From Ulva prolifera (lineage: Eukaryota > Chlorophyta > Ulvophyceae > Ulvales > Ulvaceae), in NCBI GenBank assembly GCA_023078555.1, contig CM041200.1, positions 1 through 64,000 on the forward strand: a DNA stretch of 64,000 nucleotides, given 5' to 3'. This document shows positions 63,910-64,000 of this stretch, piece after piece. The position numbers and the translations under genes are program-made. Under the pieces are notes generated by a model. It searched no databases. It saw only the letters and a program-made list of their open reading frames with translations, and was not told the origin of the DNA. How positions within the stretch are numbered: the first letter of the stretch is position 1; each line of letters starts with the position of its first letter.

Positions 63910-64000
63910 CTCGGACTATTCTTCCGTGTCGAGACGTCGAGGCATCCACCTCGGAATGTAGACGCTTCAAGAGCGCGTGAGAATCCTTGGGAGGCTGTTG
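63910..64000 (-). other. Gypsy 5' region at window edge
   Basis: Ninety-one bases that belong to the Gypsy leader or gag N-terminus; cut by the window end. Confidence 0.5.

Larger units (their letters stand above)
57208..64000 (-). mobile_element. Ty3/Gypsy chromovirus-like retrotransposon, 5' end outside window
   Basis: Minus-strand order: gag (62707 to beyond 63909), spacer and protease (about 62650-61230, split by the TRIM), RT-RNase H (61353-59647), integrase with chromodomain (59646-57643), PPT and 3' LTR. This is the standard Gypsy order. It is inserted in a copia copy at 56997. It carries a frameshift, one in-frame TAG and the TRIM insertion, so this copy is dead. The 5' LTR must be right of 64000. 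Confidence 0.9.

Noticed and set aside
1-64000. CRISPR arrays, rRNA genes, prokaryotic operons or phage
   Set aside because: No regularly spaced short repeats, no rRNA-like sequence, and all recognised genes are spliced eukaryotic genes.

Overview
The window is nuclear DNA from an intron-bearing eukaryote. Splice sites are GT-AG with G-rich donors (GTGAG, GTGCG) and strongly conserved GCAG acceptors. The cellular genes include an AP-4-like mu adaptin, a plant/NSN1-like nucleolar GTPase, a COMPASS subunit, PI synthase and TAPT1. I infer a green alga or a related lineage; this is inference from gene content and splice style, not an identification. There are no prokaryotic operons, rRNA genes or CRISPR arrays.

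Layout. 0-4 kb: 3' half of an RBBP5/Swd1-like gene (+), tail to tail with a CTD-phosphatase-like gene (-). 4-7.6 kb: nothing recognised. 7.6-24.4 kb: a nest of retrotransposons. It contains copia debris, two copies of one 394-bp LTR family (LTR-A) interrupted by a TA-flanked DNA transposon and a hAT-like transposon, a chimeric copia element (gag/protease of family A joined to a dead family-B pol), and a copia-B element with an intact 1850-residue polyprotein. 24.4-27.4 kb: no gene, but a long imperfect inverted repeat and an AC microsatellite. 27.4-52.2 kb: the gene-rich core, with a DUF3429/TMEM69-like membrane protein (-), phosphatidylinositol synthase (-), a protein with two SANT/Myb-like repeats (+), an AP-4-like mu subunit (+), a nucleostemin-like GTPase (+), a long unrecognised low-complexity protein (-) and TAPT1 (+). 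52.2-55.4 kb: no recognised gene, one perfect 46-bp palindrome. 55.4-64 kb: a second nest, in which a copia copy (-) is split by a perfect solo LTR and then cut off by a chromodomain Gypsy element (-), itself split by a miniature LTR element (TRIM). The Gypsy 5' end lies beyond the window.

Most notable signal: the 851-bp TRIM at 61368-62218. It has two 289-bp LTRs, a tRNA-type primer-binding site, a polypurine tract and a near-perfect 5-bp target duplication, and each LTR carries a tRNA-like segment with A-box and B-box at true tRNA spacing. This resembles the 5S-carrying Cassandra TRIMs of plants, but with a tRNA-derived module.

The cellular genes are unrelated housekeeping functions (chromatin, lipid synthesis, vesicle sorting, ribosome biogenesis, ER/Golgi membrane) with no operon logic. 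Exon boundaries below were inferred by hand from splice signals, reading phase and family similarity.
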